From positions 1-64,000 of the forward strand of contig JAILRC010000019.1 in the NCBI GenBank assembly GCA_024698485.1: a stretch of 64,000 nucleotides of DNA, in the 5' to 3' direction. This DNA comes from Lachnospiraceae bacterium (GTDB lineage Bacteria; Bacillota; Clostridia; Lachnospirales; Lachnospiraceae). Positions 27,335-36,647 of the stretch are shown here, one piece after another; the first letter of the stretch is position 1, and the number at the start of each line of letters is the position of its first letter. The notes under the pieces were generated by a model that was given only the letters and a program-made list of their open reading frames with translations, was not told the DNA's origin and ran no database searches. Made by a program: the position numbers and the translations under genes.

Positions 27335-28131
27335 GATACGTTTATATAATCTGCATATGTATTCTTTTAATAATCTTATATGTGATCTATGAGTATTTTC
27401 AGCTTGAATGCAGGAAGTTCGTGCACTATGACCTTGATCGCGGACTTGGGATCAAGGCTGTGGTGATCACGGACCTCCATAACAAGCTGCTGTCTGCAAA
27501 AGATCTGGAGAAAATACGCAGAGAACAGCCTGATTGCATATTGTTTGCGGGAGATCTTCTGGTGTGGGACGAGCCGGACATTTCCAAGGCTTTAACATCG
27601 GTTAAGGCGCTGGCTGAGATCGCAGACGTCTATTTCTCTTACGGTAATCATGAACTTCGTTTCAAAGATGAACATAAAGAAGAGTGGGAAGAACTTTTGA
27701 AGAAGCTTCCTTCGAATTTTTATGCCCTGGACAACGATCACAGATCCTTAAATGACAAAGTTGAAGTTTACGGCATCTCATTAAAAAGAGAAAATTACAA
27801 AAAGGGCAGAGTCTTTGACATGGGAGATGAAAATGCGGATGTTTTTAAAAATATGCCCGAAGGCAGATTCAACATTCTCCTGGCTCACAATCCGGATCTT
27901 ACGGAGTACTATGACAGGGTCATGCATGCCGATCTCACGGTTTCCGGACATCTTCACGGGGGAGTTGTTAGGCTTCCTCTGTTTGGAGGACTTGTTTTCT
28001 CCACATATGGCATAAAGCACAGAGACAGGGGGCTTTATGAGGGCCGTCATGTGGTTTCCTCCGGAGCGGGAGAACATCTTTTTCCCTCGAGGATCTTTAA
28101 CAGGTGTGAAATTGTCATAATACAGCTGTGA
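27331..28131 (+). CDS. membrane-anchored metallophosphoesterase
   Basis: 266-aa calcineurin-like phosphoesterase with an N-terminal membrane helix (VYIICICILLIILYVIYEYF). Metal-site motifs occur in order: ITDLHN, FAGDLL, YGNHELR, LLAHNPDL and SGHLHGG, matching the YkuE/YaeI branch. Substrate unknown; a role on lipid or nucleotide phosphoesters is only a family-level guess. The first histidine motif is DLH, as in YkuE. It overlaps the pilO-like gene by four bases, so the four genes are co-transcribed. Confidence 0.85.
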   Translation: MRYVYIICICILLIILYVIYEYFQLECRKFVHYDLDRGLGIKAVVITDLHNKLLSAKDLEKIRREQPDCILFAGDLLVWDEPDISKALTSVKALAEIADVYFSYGNHELRFKDEHKEEWEELLKKLPSNFYALDNDHRSLNDKVEVYGISLKRENYKKGRVFDMGDENADVFKNMPEGRFNILLAHNPDLTEYYDRVMHADLTVSGHLHGGVVRLPLFGGLVFSTYGIKHRDRGLYEGRHVVSSGAGEHLFPSRIFNRCEIVIIQL

Positions 28132-28196
28132 AAACTTTTATAAATTTTGTCTAAAGTTTATTTGGCATTATTCTTCTTTTTTTTCTTCTTTTATGC

Positions 28197-28202
28197 TATA
28201 AT
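28197..28202 (+). promoter_or_regulatory. possible extended -10 promoter of scpAB
   Basis: TATAAT (28197-28202) is preceded by TGC (28194-28196), an extended -10. No good -35 hexamer is present at 15-18 bp. It lies 33 bp before scpA. Confidence 0.45.
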
Positions 28203-28235
28203 AATTCAGTTAAAATTTTCGTTTAAGAGGATCCT

Positions 28236-29024
28236 ATGTCAATCCCTGTAAAACTTGATGCATTTGAAGGCCCTTTGGACCTGCTTTTGCATTTGATAGA
28301 TATTAATAAGATAAACATTTACGATATTCCCATAGCGTTGATCACGGATCAGTATCTTGAGGCTATCAAAGGGATCGAGAGTAAAGATCTTGATTCCATG
28401 AGCGAATTTCTTTTGATGGCCAGCACTTTGCTGCGTATCAAATCAAAGATGCTCCTGCCTGCGGAAGTGGATGAAGAGACCGGTGAGGAGATCGATCCCA
28501 GAGCAGAACTGGTTGAAAGACTGCTGGAATACAAGATGTATAAATATACGTCTCTGGAGCTTAAGGACATGGCCGTAGACGCAGACAGGGTCTTTTTTAA
28601 GAAGAGCAATCTGCCACCGGAGATACTTAACTATCATGAAGTGGTTCCGGTGAACGAACTGCTGAATGACATCACATTGGAAAAACTCAACAATATCTTC
28701 GACAGCGTCATGAAACGCCGTGAAGACAAGATCGATCCTGTCCGTTCCAAATTCGGAAAGATCGAGAAGGAAGAGGTGAGTCTCACCAAAAAGATGTATT
28801 GGGTTCAGGAATACGGTCTTTTGAACAGACATTTTTCCTTCAGAAAACTTTTGGAAAAGGGAAATGACAAGATGGACATCATCGTTACTTTCCTTTGCGT
28901 TCTGGAACTTATGAAAATGGGAAGAATGAATGTGGTCCAGCAGGACATATTTGAAGATATCGAAATAGAATATACGGCGGAGGATATCGTGGACTTCGAC
29001 GAAAACGAAGGATTCAGGTTATAA
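28236..29024 (+). CDS. scpA: segregation and condensation protein A
   Basis: Kleisin subunit of the SMC-ScpAB complex for chromosome condensation and segregation. 262 aa. The N-terminal signature VKLDAFEGPLDLLLHLIDINKINIYDIPI binds the SMC neck, and the C-terminal winged helix (about 185-262) closes the ring at the SMC head. GAGGA (28226-28230) precedes the ATG. scpB follows 18 bp later. A TG-TATAAT box at 28194-28202 may be an extended -10 promoter for the pair. Confidence 0.96.
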   Translation: MSIPVKLDAFEGPLDLLLHLIDINKINIYDIPIALITDQYLEAIKGIESKDLDSMSEFLLMASTLLRIKSKMLLPAEVDEETGEEIDPRAELVERLLEYKMYKYTSLELKDMAVDADRVFFKKSNLPPEILNYHEVVPVNELLNDITLEKLNNIFDSVMKRREDKIDPVRSKFGKIEKEEVSLTKKMYWVQEYGLLNRHFSFRKLLEKGNDKMDIIVTFLCVLELMKMGRMNVVQQDIFEDIEIEYTAEDIVDFDENEGFRL

Positions 29025-29042
29025 CGGATCGAAGAGGAACAA

Positions 29043-29618
29043 ATGGAAATAAAAGAACTTGAAGCTAAAATAGAAGCAATACTTTTTACCATGGGGGAAG
29101 CGGTGGAAGTGGACAGGATCGCCGTTGCTCTTGAACAGGATGTCACAATTGTGAGAAACATCTTAAGAAATATGATGATCGAATACAAAGAAAGCAGTCG
29201 CGGTATCCAGATCATAGAGCTTAACGATTCTTTTCAGCTTTGCACCAAACCCGACATGTACGAGAGCATCATCAAAGTGGCTCATGCGCCAAGAAAACAT
29301 GTGCTGACGGATGCTCTTCTGGAAACTCTTTCCATAATCGCCTACAAACAGCCCATCACCAGAAACGAGATCGCTGCCATCAGAGGAGTGAATTGCGATC
29401 ATGCCGTAAGCAAACTGGTGGAGTACAATCTTGTCTGTGAACTTGGAAGGATCGAGGCTCCCGGACGTCCAATAGCCTTCGGCACCACCGAGGAATTCTT
29501 GAGGAATTTCGGGCTTTCATCACTTTCCGATCTACCCATCGTTAATCCAGAAAAACTTGAAGACTTCAAGATAGAAGTTCAGGAGGAACTGCAGCTTTCC
29601 TTTGATTTTGAAACCTGA
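29043..29618 (+). CDS. scpB: segregation and condensation protein B
   Basis: Partner of ScpA in the SMC complex; dimer that binds the middle of ScpA. 191 aa with two winged-helix domains: the first opens KELEAKIEAILFTMGEAVE, and the second contains ALLETLSIIAYKQPITRNEIAAIRGVNCD, the family hallmark. The C-terminus FGTTEEFLRNFGLSSLSDLP is also typical. ATG at 29043 follows GAAGAGGA (29031-29038). Confidence 0.96.
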   Translation: MEIKELEAKIEAILFTMGEAVEVDRIAVALEQDVTIVRNILRNMMIEYKESSRGIQIIELNDSFQLCTKPDMYESIIKVAHAPRKHVLTDALLETLSIIAYKQPITRNEIAAIRGVNCDHAVSKLVEYNLVCELGRIEAPGRPIAFGTTEEFLRNFGLSSLSDLPIVNPEKLEDFKIEVQEELQLSFDFET

Positions 29619-29667
29619 TGCCTGTTATTTTTGAAAGTGTGACAAATACAATTGAGCAGGGGCTAAT

Positions 29668-32600
29668 ATGATCCATTTAACGAAACAAAAAATCAGAAAT
29701 CTTGCACCGGATGAAGGCACATATTTAAGGGGCGTTACTTATTACAAAAACGGCCACATCCAGAATGCTTCTTATTCAAAGCAGAACAAAAAGTATAAAT
29801 TTATCATCAAGGGGAGCAGCAGTTACACAGTTCTTATAAATGAGCTTGAAGACGGCATGTTCGACTATTCCTGTTCATGCCCCGGAAGCATATTGGGACA
29901 CGGCGCATGCAAACATGTAATATGTGCTCTGTGCATGCTCTATAAGCATCAGGAGAAAGCAGAGGGAAATCTTCCCAAAACTCCTGAAGAAAAAAGGATT
30001 TACAACGTTCTTGATTATTTTGACAATATGAATTCCCTGTCAAAAACGGGAGATGTTTTCCACATTGAACCTGTCATATGTCTCGGCAGCATGCTGAAAA
30101 ACACCTCCGGTAAGGCGGCGATCTCCATTAAAGTCGGCAGTAATCGTCTTTACAAGGTGCAGAATCTAAAAAAATTCCTTGAATCTTTTGTACGCCAGGA
30201 ACCTATTGTTCTTGGCAAGGATTTTCATTTCATTTACAATGAGAGTGCTTTTGACAGGGATTCAAAGGCTTTCCTTGATTTCCTTCTGGGAATATATGAT
30301 GTGTCCGAACTTACGGCAGGCAAAGAAGGAACCGAACTTTTTATGAAATCACAGATGGTGATCTCCAAGTTCCTTTTTATCAAACTCCTGAAACAGGTGG
30401 GAAACCTGTCATGTTCATTGGAACTCTACGGAAATCAGTACTTTGATGTTCATGTGATCCCTTCAAATCCCAACATTGAATTTGAACTCATCAACACCGA
30501 GGATCAGATCATCTTTGATTACAAGGACAAAGAGCCTGTGATCCCCATTACGGAAAATGGTGAAGTCCTTTACAGGGATGGTTTCCTTTATACTCCCGAC
30601 AAGGTTTTCCTGCACAATTTCCTTCCTTTCTTCAACAATCTGGGAGGAGACCGCACACCCCTTGTTTTTGAAGGGAAATACAAACAGCGTTTTCTTGAAT
30701 TTGTTCTTCCCAAACTCCATGACACCATGGAATTCGAGATCCCCGAAGAACTTTCGGACAAATACATCACTCCGGATTTCAAGGCAGAGATCTATTTTGA
30801 CAGATACAACAGTTACATCAAAGCAGAAGTCATTTACATCTACGGCGATTACAGGTTCAATTCTTTTGAAACTCCAAAGAGTGAACCTTACATCATCCTT
30901 CGCAACAAGACGGAAGAGAAAAATATATGCAATATCCTTGAGAGCAACGGCTTTGAGGCATATTCCGGCTTTTACCTTTTAAAAGCGGACACCGGCATAT
31001 ATGACTTCATTACAAACGGAGTTGAGAGTTTAAAAGAACACGCGGATCTTTTCTATTCCGAAGATTTTAAGAAACTCAAATCCTCAAGGACACGCAAATT
31101 CTCCATAGGTCTCAATGTTTCGGGCGAAAGCGATCTTCTGGAACTCAATCTTACCTACGGTGATGTTACCAAGGAAGAACTCAAATCCCTTTTCAGGGCC
31201 TACAGATTGAAAAAGAAATTCTTCAGGCTTTCCGACGGGTCCTTCATCGACCTGGAATCCGACGAACTCAATGAGCTCAACGGCATTTTGGATGATCTGA
31301 ACATTTCAGCGAAGGAGATTGAAAAGAAGGATGTCCTTCAGGTATCCAAAGGACTTGCTCTTTTTGCGGACAGGATCTTCGACGAGGGAAGATTTACCGT
31401 AACAAAGAACGAAGAGTTCAGAAACCTTGTGGACAATGTACTGAATTCCTCCAACAAGGATTACGAAGTTCCTGAGGAGATCAATGCAAAGCTTCGTCCT
31501 TATCAGATCGTGGGCTACAAATGGCTGATGAATCTGGCGGCCAACGGATTGGGTGGCATATTGGCAGACGACATGGGTCTCGGTAAAACATTACAGGCCA
31601 TAGTTTACATCACCCAAATGAAGAAGATGAACCCCGGTTCCCAGTTCCTTATTGTTTGTCCCACATCGGTGGTATACAACTGGTTAGATGAGTTTGAAAC
31701 TTTTTCTCCGACACTTAAATGCCGCATCATAGAAGGTGCACCCCAGGACAGGGAAGAAGCGATCAAAACCGGCGACGGATATGACGTCCTGATCACTTCC
31801 TATCCTTTGATAAGAAGAGACATCAGTGCATATGATGATAAAAAATTCAATACGATCTTCCTGGATGAAGCACAATTCATCAAGAATGCGGCTTCGGTAA
31901 ATGCAAAATCCGTAAAGAGCCTTCAGGCTGAACACAGATTTGCCCTCACGGGTACCCCTATTGAGAATTCTCTTTCGGAGCTGTGGTCCATCTTTGATTA
32001 CATTATGCCTTTCTATCTGCTTTCTTATACTAAGTTCATTACAAAGTATGAGAAGCCTGTTTCGAAGGGCGACGAAAATGTAAAAGCAGTCCTCAACAAA
32101 CGTATCCTTCCTTTTGTTATGCGCCGTATGAAGAAAGATGTTCTTACGGAACTGCCTGACAAGATCGAAGAAAAGATGATTGCCGAACTTAACTTCGAGC
32201 AGAAGAACCTTTATCTTTCTTATCTAGAAAGTGTCAAGGGCGACCTGCGTCAGGAACTTTTGAACGAAGGCATCAATGCCAGCCGTTTCCAGATCCTGGC
32301 AGCTCTTACCCGACTTCGTCAGATCTGCTGTCATCCTTCAACATTCCTTGAAAATTATGAAGGAGGAAGCGGAAAACTGGATCTGTTTAAGGAAGTTGTT
32401 CCCAATCTCATAGAAAACGGTCACAGGATCCTTGTATTTTCTCAGTTTACAAGCATGTTGGAAATCATACGGAAGTCTTTGGATGAAATGGGTTATTCCT
32501 ATTTTTATCTTGACGGCGGCACAAAGAAGAGTGAAAGGGTTGATTACGTAAAAGCCTTCAACGCAGGCGAACGCCAATTGTTCCTGATCTCTTTAAAAGC

Positions 32601-32883
32601 CGGCGGAACAGGACTCAATCTTACGGGAGCAGATACAGTCATCCATTTCGATCCCTGGTGGAATCCGGCGGTGGAAGATCAGGCCACGGACCGTGCCCAC
32701 AGGATCGGACAGAAGAGCGTTGTTGAAGTTATAAAACTCATCACAAAAGGAACCATTGAGGAGAAGATCTACAAACTTCAGAACAAGAAGAAGGAGCTCT
32801 CCGAATCCATAATCTCCACCAAGGAAGTATTTATCAATTCCCTTACAAAAGAGGAGATCATGGAGCTGTTCTCACTGGACTGA
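29668..32883 (+). CDS. SWIM zinc-finger SNF2-family helicase
   Basis: 1071-aa SF2 ATPase of the SNF2 (RapA/HepA-like) type. A SWIM zinc finger, CSCPGSILGHGACKH, lies at about residues 67-85. The central ~500 residues have no clear motif. The SNF2 core occupies the last ~450: motif I DDMGLGKT (near 640), DEAQ (near 732), TGTPIENSLSELWS, and motif VI ATDRAHRIGQ (near 1008). Such proteins translocate on DNA and remodel bound proteins; the bacterial targets are poorly defined. It lies 49 bp after scpB, with the HD-GYP gene behind. Confidence 0.92.
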   Translation: MIHLTKQKIRNLAPDEGTYLRGVTYYKNGHIQNASYSKQNKKYKFIIKGSSSYTVLINELEDGMFDYSCSCPGSILGHGACKHVICALCMLYKHQEKAEGNLPKTPEEKRIYNVLDYFDNMNSLSKTGDVFHIEPVICLGSMLKNTSGKAAISIKVGSNRLYKVQNLKKFLESFVRQEPIVLGKDFHFIYNESAFDRDSKAFLDFLLGIYDVSELTAGKEGTELFMKSQMVISKFLFIKLLKQVGNLSCSLELYGNQYFDVHVIPSNPNIEFELINTEDQIIFDYKDKEPVIPITENGEVLYRDGFLYTPDKVFLHNFLPFFNNLGGDRTPLVFEGKYKQRFLEFVLPKLHDTMEFEIPEELSDKYITPDFKAEIYFDRYNSYIKAEVIYIYGDYRFNSFETPKSEPYIILRNKTEEKNICNILESNGFEAYSGFYLLKADTGIYDFITNGVESLKEHADLFYSEDFKKLKSSRTRKFSIGLNVSGESDLLELNLTYGDVTKEELKSLFRAYRLKKKFFRLSDGSFIDLESDELNELNGILDDLNISAKEIEKKDVLQVSKGLALFADRIFDEGRFTVTKNEEFRNLVDNVLNSSNKDYEVPEEINAKLRPYQIVGYKWLMNLAANGLGGILADDMGLGKTLQAIVYITQMKKMNPGSQFLIVCPTSVVYNWLDEFETFSPTLKCRIIEGAPQDREEAIKTGDGYDVLITSYPLIRRDISAYDDKKFNTIFLDEAQFIKNAASVNAKSVKSLQAEHRFALTGTPIENSLSELWSIFDYIMPFYLLSYTKFITKYEKPVSKGDENVKAVLNKRILPFVMRRMKKDVLTELPDKIEEKMIAELNFEQKNLYLSYLESVKGDLRQELLNEGINASRFQILAALTRLRQICCHPSTFLENYEGGSGKLDLFKEVVPNLIENGHRILVFSQFTSMLEIIRKSLDEMGYSYFYLDGGTKKSERVDYVKAFNAGERQLFLISLKAGGTGLNLTGADTVIHFDPWWNPAVEDQATDRAHRIGQKSVVEVIKLITKGTIEEKIYKLQNKKKELSESIISTKEVFINSLTKEEIMELFSLD

Positions 32884-32918
32884 TGTACAGGCAGCGAGGT
32901 TGAAAGGGGTAAGGCGAT

Positions 32919-33584
32919 TTGGTTGAACGATTAGATATGCATTCCGTTATCGAGATGAACGATCATCTGATCTTAAGTCTTGCGATGCTTGTGGAGAGCA
33001 GAGACAATTCCACCGGAGAACATGTACTGAGGACAAAGGAAGGGGTCAGGATACTTACGGAGGAGATCCTTAAGGAAGGAAAGATCCCTGTTACAAAAGA
33101 GTTCTGTAGATGTCTTGTAAAGGCTGCACCCTTGCACGACCTCGGAAAGATCTCCATCGACGATGCGATCCTTCGTAAGCCCTGCGGACTTACTGAAAAG
33201 GAGTTTGAGATCATCAAGACGCATCCCACCGAAGGCGCAAGAGTTTTACACAAAATCCTTTTGAAGACCGATGATGAAGTGTTTAAGACTGTAGCGGAAA
33301 ATGTGGCCCACTACCATCATGAACACTGGGACGGATCAGGTTATCCCATAGGACTGAAAGGTGAGGAGATCCCCCTGGAAGCAAGGATCATGGCTATTGC
33401 GGATGTTTATGACGCCCTTGTTAACAACAGGTTTTACAAAGGCGCTCTGAATTTCTGCGATGCCAACGACATTATCATAAGAGGCATGGGAACTCATTTC
33501 GACCCTTGTTTAAGATCTGCCTACGAAAACGCAAGACCCAGACTTGAAAAGTACTATTCGGAAAGAAAATCTATCGAACAATAA
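32919..33584 (+). CDS. HD-GYP domain phosphodiesterase
   Basis: 221-aa single-domain HD-GYP protein, the class that degrades c-di-GMP. All signature parts are intact: HVLRTKEGV, PLHDLGKISI, HHEHWDGSGYP and ARIMAIADVYDAL. No receiver or sensor domain is attached, so control must come from a partner or expression. The start is probably TTG 32919, behind AAAGGGGTAAGG (32904-32915); ATG 32937 is an alternative. Could counter the GGDEF protein at 6.2 kb, but that pairing is inference. Confidence 0.88.
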   Translation: MVERLDMHSVIEMNDHLILSLAMLVESRDNSTGEHVLRTKEGVRILTEEILKEGKIPVTKEFCRCLVKAAPLHDLGKISIDDAILRKPCGLTEKEFEIIKTHPTEGARVLHKILLKTDDEVFKTVAENVAHYHHEHWDGSGYPIGLKGEEIPLEARIMAIADVYDALVNNRFYKGALNFCDANDIIIRGMGTHFDPCLRSAYENARPRLEKYYSERKSIEQ

Positions 33585-33615
33585 AAAACACACGGCTCAA
33601 AGGCCGTGTGTTTTT
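33583..33615. terminator. bidirectional terminator between convergent genes
   Basis: CACACGGC (33589-33596) / GCCGTGTG (33603-33610) is flanked by an A run on the left and a T run on the right, so it can work for the HD-GYP gene and for the minus-strand gene. Confidence 0.9.
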
Positions 33616-33628
33616 GCGATTGAATTTA

Positions 33629-34513
33629 TCAGTCGTTATAGATCTTGTTCATGAACTCTTCGGTGAGAATGTCCGCATGTTCTTCGTTGATATCGGGAAA
33701 AGCGGTCATGATCTGTTCTTTGATATAATCGTTCTGCTTTAGATATAAAAGTTCAGGAGTAAGAGTTTCGTCGTTTAATGAATCCAGAACATCTTTTGTG
33801 ATGGTTTCATCAAGATAGGTTCTGATCTTTTCTTCAAAATTTTCTTCTGCTTTGATCTCTTCGGTGAGAGAGGAACCTCTGCGGGTGGAGATCACACCGT
33901 AGATCACCAGGATCAGGCCCAGCACCATGAAAATACCAATGGAGAAGGGATTGTTGAAAAGCGTGATGATCTGTAAAAGTATCAATAAACCGAAAACAAT
34001 GAGTACAACACCGAAACCGATAAAAAGCTGTCCGCTGGCAAGGTAGTCGCTGCTTTTTTCTGAAGCTTTTGTGTATCCCTTTGTATTCCTTGCGGCGCGA
34101 AGGGCTTCTCTTGCGGCTTCTGCCTGCTTTTGGGCTTCTTCGGGATCTGATTCCAGTTTCTTTTCCATCTCTACCTTTATGATGGCATTGATGACCTGAA
34201 CGGTTTCTGCCGCTTTCGAAGCGGGAACGCTGATTTCAAACACTGTGTGGGGAGCGGAATCCTCATCTTTGTTTTCCCCTTCCTCAACGGCCTCGGGATC
34301 TTCAAAATATTCGTCTTCTTTTTCTAACCAACAGTTCTTTATGTTAACATGATCCAGATATTTGCAGATCTTATCCTTGATGTCGGCATCCTTAACGGCG
34401 GTTACCGCAACGAGTTCTTCATCACTTTCAAGTTCTTCCACAAGGGCTGTGTTGCATTCGGGACAGATAACGATCCCTTCTCTGTATTCATTTTGGCATT
34501 TCGGACACCACAT
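33629..34513 (-). CDS. zinc-ribbon membrane protein of unknown function
   Basis: 294-aa protein starting with a zinc ribbon, MWCPKCQNEYREGIVICPECN (two CxxC pairs). An acidic segment follows, then a DUF2007-like stretch (residues ~35-115), a charged helix, two membrane helices (FIGFGVVLIVFGLLILLQIITLF and FSIGIFMVLGLILVIYGVIS) and a C-terminal acidic cytoplasmic region. I recognise no function. It is the only minus-strand gene between 1 and 44 kb and has its own promoter. The start follows CCGGAGGATGA in good spacing. Confidence 0.75.
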   Translation of the reverse strand: MWCPKCQNEYREGIVICPECNTALVEELESDEELVAVTAVKDADIKDKICKYLDHVNIKNCWLEKEDEYFEDPEAVEEGENKDEDSAPHTVFEISVPASKAAETVQVINAIIKVEMEKKLESDPEEAQKQAEAAREALRAARNTKGYTKASEKSSDYLASGQLFIGFGVVLIVFGLLILLQIITLFNNPFSIGIFMVLGLILVIYGVISTRRGSSLTEEIKAEENFEEKIRTYLDETITKDVLDSLNDETLTPELLYLKQNDYIKEQIMTAFPDINEEHADILTEEFMNKIYND

Positions 34514-34571
34514 AGATCATCCTCCGGTGATTGTAAGATCGGCCTGTCGACCGTCTGTTTATAGTATAATC

Positions 34572-34600
34572 AGTATACGTATAAATTGTGTTTTTTTCAA
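34572..34600 (-). promoter_or_regulatory. predicted promoter of the zinc-ribbon gene
   Basis: On the minus strand TTGAAA (34600-34595), a 17-bp spacer and TATACT (34577-34572) point at the gene starting at 34513. Confidence 0.6.
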
Positions 34601-34641
34601 CTGTTTTTCTTCATCATTCCTTTATGTTTTGCGTTTTTCCG

Positions 34642-34670
34642 TTGTGTCGACTAACATTTTATGATAAAAT
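34642..34670 (+). promoter_or_regulatory. predicted promoter of the radical-SAM/DUF2344/rng unit
   Basis: TTGTGT (34642-34647), a 17-bp spacer and TAAAAT (34665-34670) with TGA just before it. The start lies 82 bp downstream. The leader has short repeats GACC/GGTC that could pair. Confidence 0.55.
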
Positions 34671-34751
34671 ATTTTACTGACCTTAAAAACAATTTTTCGG
34701 TCGAAGAACCCGTTAGGGGTCTGTTTATTTCTATGGATAATGAGGTCATTC

Positions 34752-36647
34752 ATGCAAAAACTTGCACTTTCGGATGAGATTTTAATGAATATCGAAAAGC
34801 CTGTCCGTTACATCGGAGGCGAAGTGAACAGCATAGTAAAGCCCAAGGAAGAAGTGGATGTTCGCTTTTGTATGTGTTTCCCGGATGTTTACGAGATCGG
34901 TATGAGTCATCTTGGAATACAGATACTTTATGACATGTTCAACAAATTTGACGGGGTATGGTGCGAGAGAGTTTATTCTCCCTGGCCGGATCTTGACAGG
35001 ATCATGCGGGAAAAGCACATTCCTTTGTTCGCCCTTGAATCTCAGGATCCCATCAAAAACTTTGATTTTCTTGGTATCACCCTCCAGTATGAGATGTGTT
35101 ACACAAACATATTACAGGTCCTTGATCTTTCAGGGATCCCTTTACTTGCTTCGGAAAGAGGCGAAGACGACCCCATCGTCATAGGTGGCGGTCCCTGCTC
35201 CTACAATCCCGAACCCATTGCGGATTTCTTTGATTTCTTCTACATCGGAGAAGGAGAGACCGTCTATCTGGACATCATAAACCTCTATCGCAAAAATCGT
35301 GCGGCAGGCGGAACAAGAAGAGATTTCCTTGAGATGGTGGCAGAGGTTGAGGGCATGTATGTCCCCATGTTCTATGATGTGACATACAATGAGGATATGA
35401 CCATAAAAAGCTTTGAGCCCAACAATCCTCACGCTCCCAAGACTGTGCGCAAGCAAGTGGAGATGCAGCTTTCCAACACCTATTATCCCGACAGTCCGGT
35501 GGTTCCTTTCCTTCAGGTGGTTCAGGACAAAGTGACTCTTGAGATCCAGAGAGGCTGCATTAGAGGCTGCCGTTTCTGTCAGGCGGGAATGCTTTACAGA
35601 CCCATCCGTGAAAGAAACGTGGAATTCCTTAAGGAACAGGCCGTAAAGATGATAAAGAACACCGGTCACGAAGAGATAACCCTTTCTTCATTGAGTTCCA
35701 GTGATTACAAGGCTCTTCATGAACTTGTTTATTTCCTTATAGACTATTTTAAAGACCTGAAGGTGAACATTTCACTGCCTTCCCTTCGTATTGATGCCTT
35801 TGCTCTGGATGTTATGAGTAAGGTACAGGATATTAAAAAATCATCCCTAACTTTTGCACCGGAAGCAGGATCCCAGAGACTTCGTAACGTCATTAACAAG
35901 GGTCTCACGGAGGAGAACATATTGAACGGATCTATGGAAGCTTTCCATGGGGGCTGGAACAACGTAAAGCTCTATTTCATGCTGGGACTTCCTTCCGAAA
36001 CCTATGATGACATCGAGCAGATCGCCGTTCTGGCGGACAAGATAGCAAGAGAGTACTATTCGATTCCCAAGGAAGAGAGAAACGGGCGTGTTCAGATCAC
36101 TCCCAGTACAAGTTTCTTTGTTCCCAAGCCTTTCACACCTTTCCAGTGGGTATCCATGAATCATGAGGAAGAATTCCGTGAAAAGGCACGATTCCTTAAA
36201 TCCAAGGTCATGGAGCAGCTTAATGCCAAAAGCATACATTACAAATGGCATGACAGCGACCTTACCATACTTGAAGGCATATTCGCCAGAGGCGACAGAA
36301 GACTTTCGCAGCTTCTTTTAAACGTTTACAAAAAGGGAGCCATCTTTGACGCATGGACGGATCATTTCAAAAAAGAACTTTGGTACAAGGCTATGGAAGA
36401 AGAAAAGATCGATCTGGATTTTTATGTCTTCCGTGAAAGAGAAAAGGACGAGATCTTCCCCTGGGATTTCATTAATGCAGGCATTACCAAGGAATTCCTC
36501 TGGAGAGAATATCAGACCGGTCTCAGCGAAAAAGTTACTCTCAACTGCAGAAAAGGATGCGCACGATGCGGTGCCTTTGAATTCCATGGAGGAATATGCT
36601 ACGAAACTCGTGAAAAGGAAGAAGTGACCAATGACAGTAAGAATTAA
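34752..36647 (+). CDS. B12-binding-like radical SAM protein (TIGR03960)
   Basis: 631-aa radical SAM protein. The N-terminal part (about 40-200) is a B12-binding-like domain (FCMCFPDVYEIGMSHLGIQIL). The catalytic cysteines are in GCIRGCRFCQAG, followed by LSSLSSSDY and FAPEAGSQRLRNVINKG. Substrate unknown for the family, though its constant pairing with DUF2344 and ribosome/RNA genes hints at RNA or ribosome modification. Start ATG 34752 is chosen because TGAGG (34741-34745) precedes it at 6 bp; ATG 34740 lacks a site. It overlaps the DUF2344 gene by 17 bp. Confidence 0.88.
   Translation: MQKLALSDEILMNIEKPVRYIGGEVNSIVKPKEEVDVRFCMCFPDVYEIGMSHLGIQILYDMFNKFDGVWCERVYSPWPDLDRIMREKHIPLFALESQDPIKNFDFLGITLQYEMCYTNILQVLDLSGIPLLASERGEDDPIVIGGGPCSYNPEPIADFFDFFYIGEGETVYLDIINLYRKNRAAGGTRRDFLEMVAEVEGMYVPMFYDVTYNEDMTIKSFEPNNPHAPKTVRKQVEMQLSNTYYPDSPVVPFLQVVQDKVTLEIQRGCIRGCRFCQAGMLYRPIRERNVEFLKEQAVKMIKNTGHEEITLSSLSSSDYKALHELVYFLIDYFKDLKVNISLPSLRIDAFALDVMSKVQDIKKSSLTFAPEAGSQRLRNVINKGLTEENILNGSMEAFHGGWNNVKLYFMLGLPSETYDDIEQIAVLADKIAREYYSIPKEERNGRVQITPSTSFFVPKPFTPFQWVSMNHEEEFREKARFLKSKVMEQLNAKSIHYKWHDSDLTILEGIFARGDRRLSQLLLNVYKKGAIFDAWTDHFKKELWYKAMEEEKIDLDFYVFREREKDEIFPWDFINAGITKEFLWREYQTGLSEKVTLNCRKGCARCGAFEFHGGICYETREKEEVTNDSKN

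Noticed and set aside
28132..28160. Terminator after the metallophosphoesterase
   Set aside because: AAACTTT/AAAGTTT gives only a weak AT stem with a long loop; not reported as a feature.
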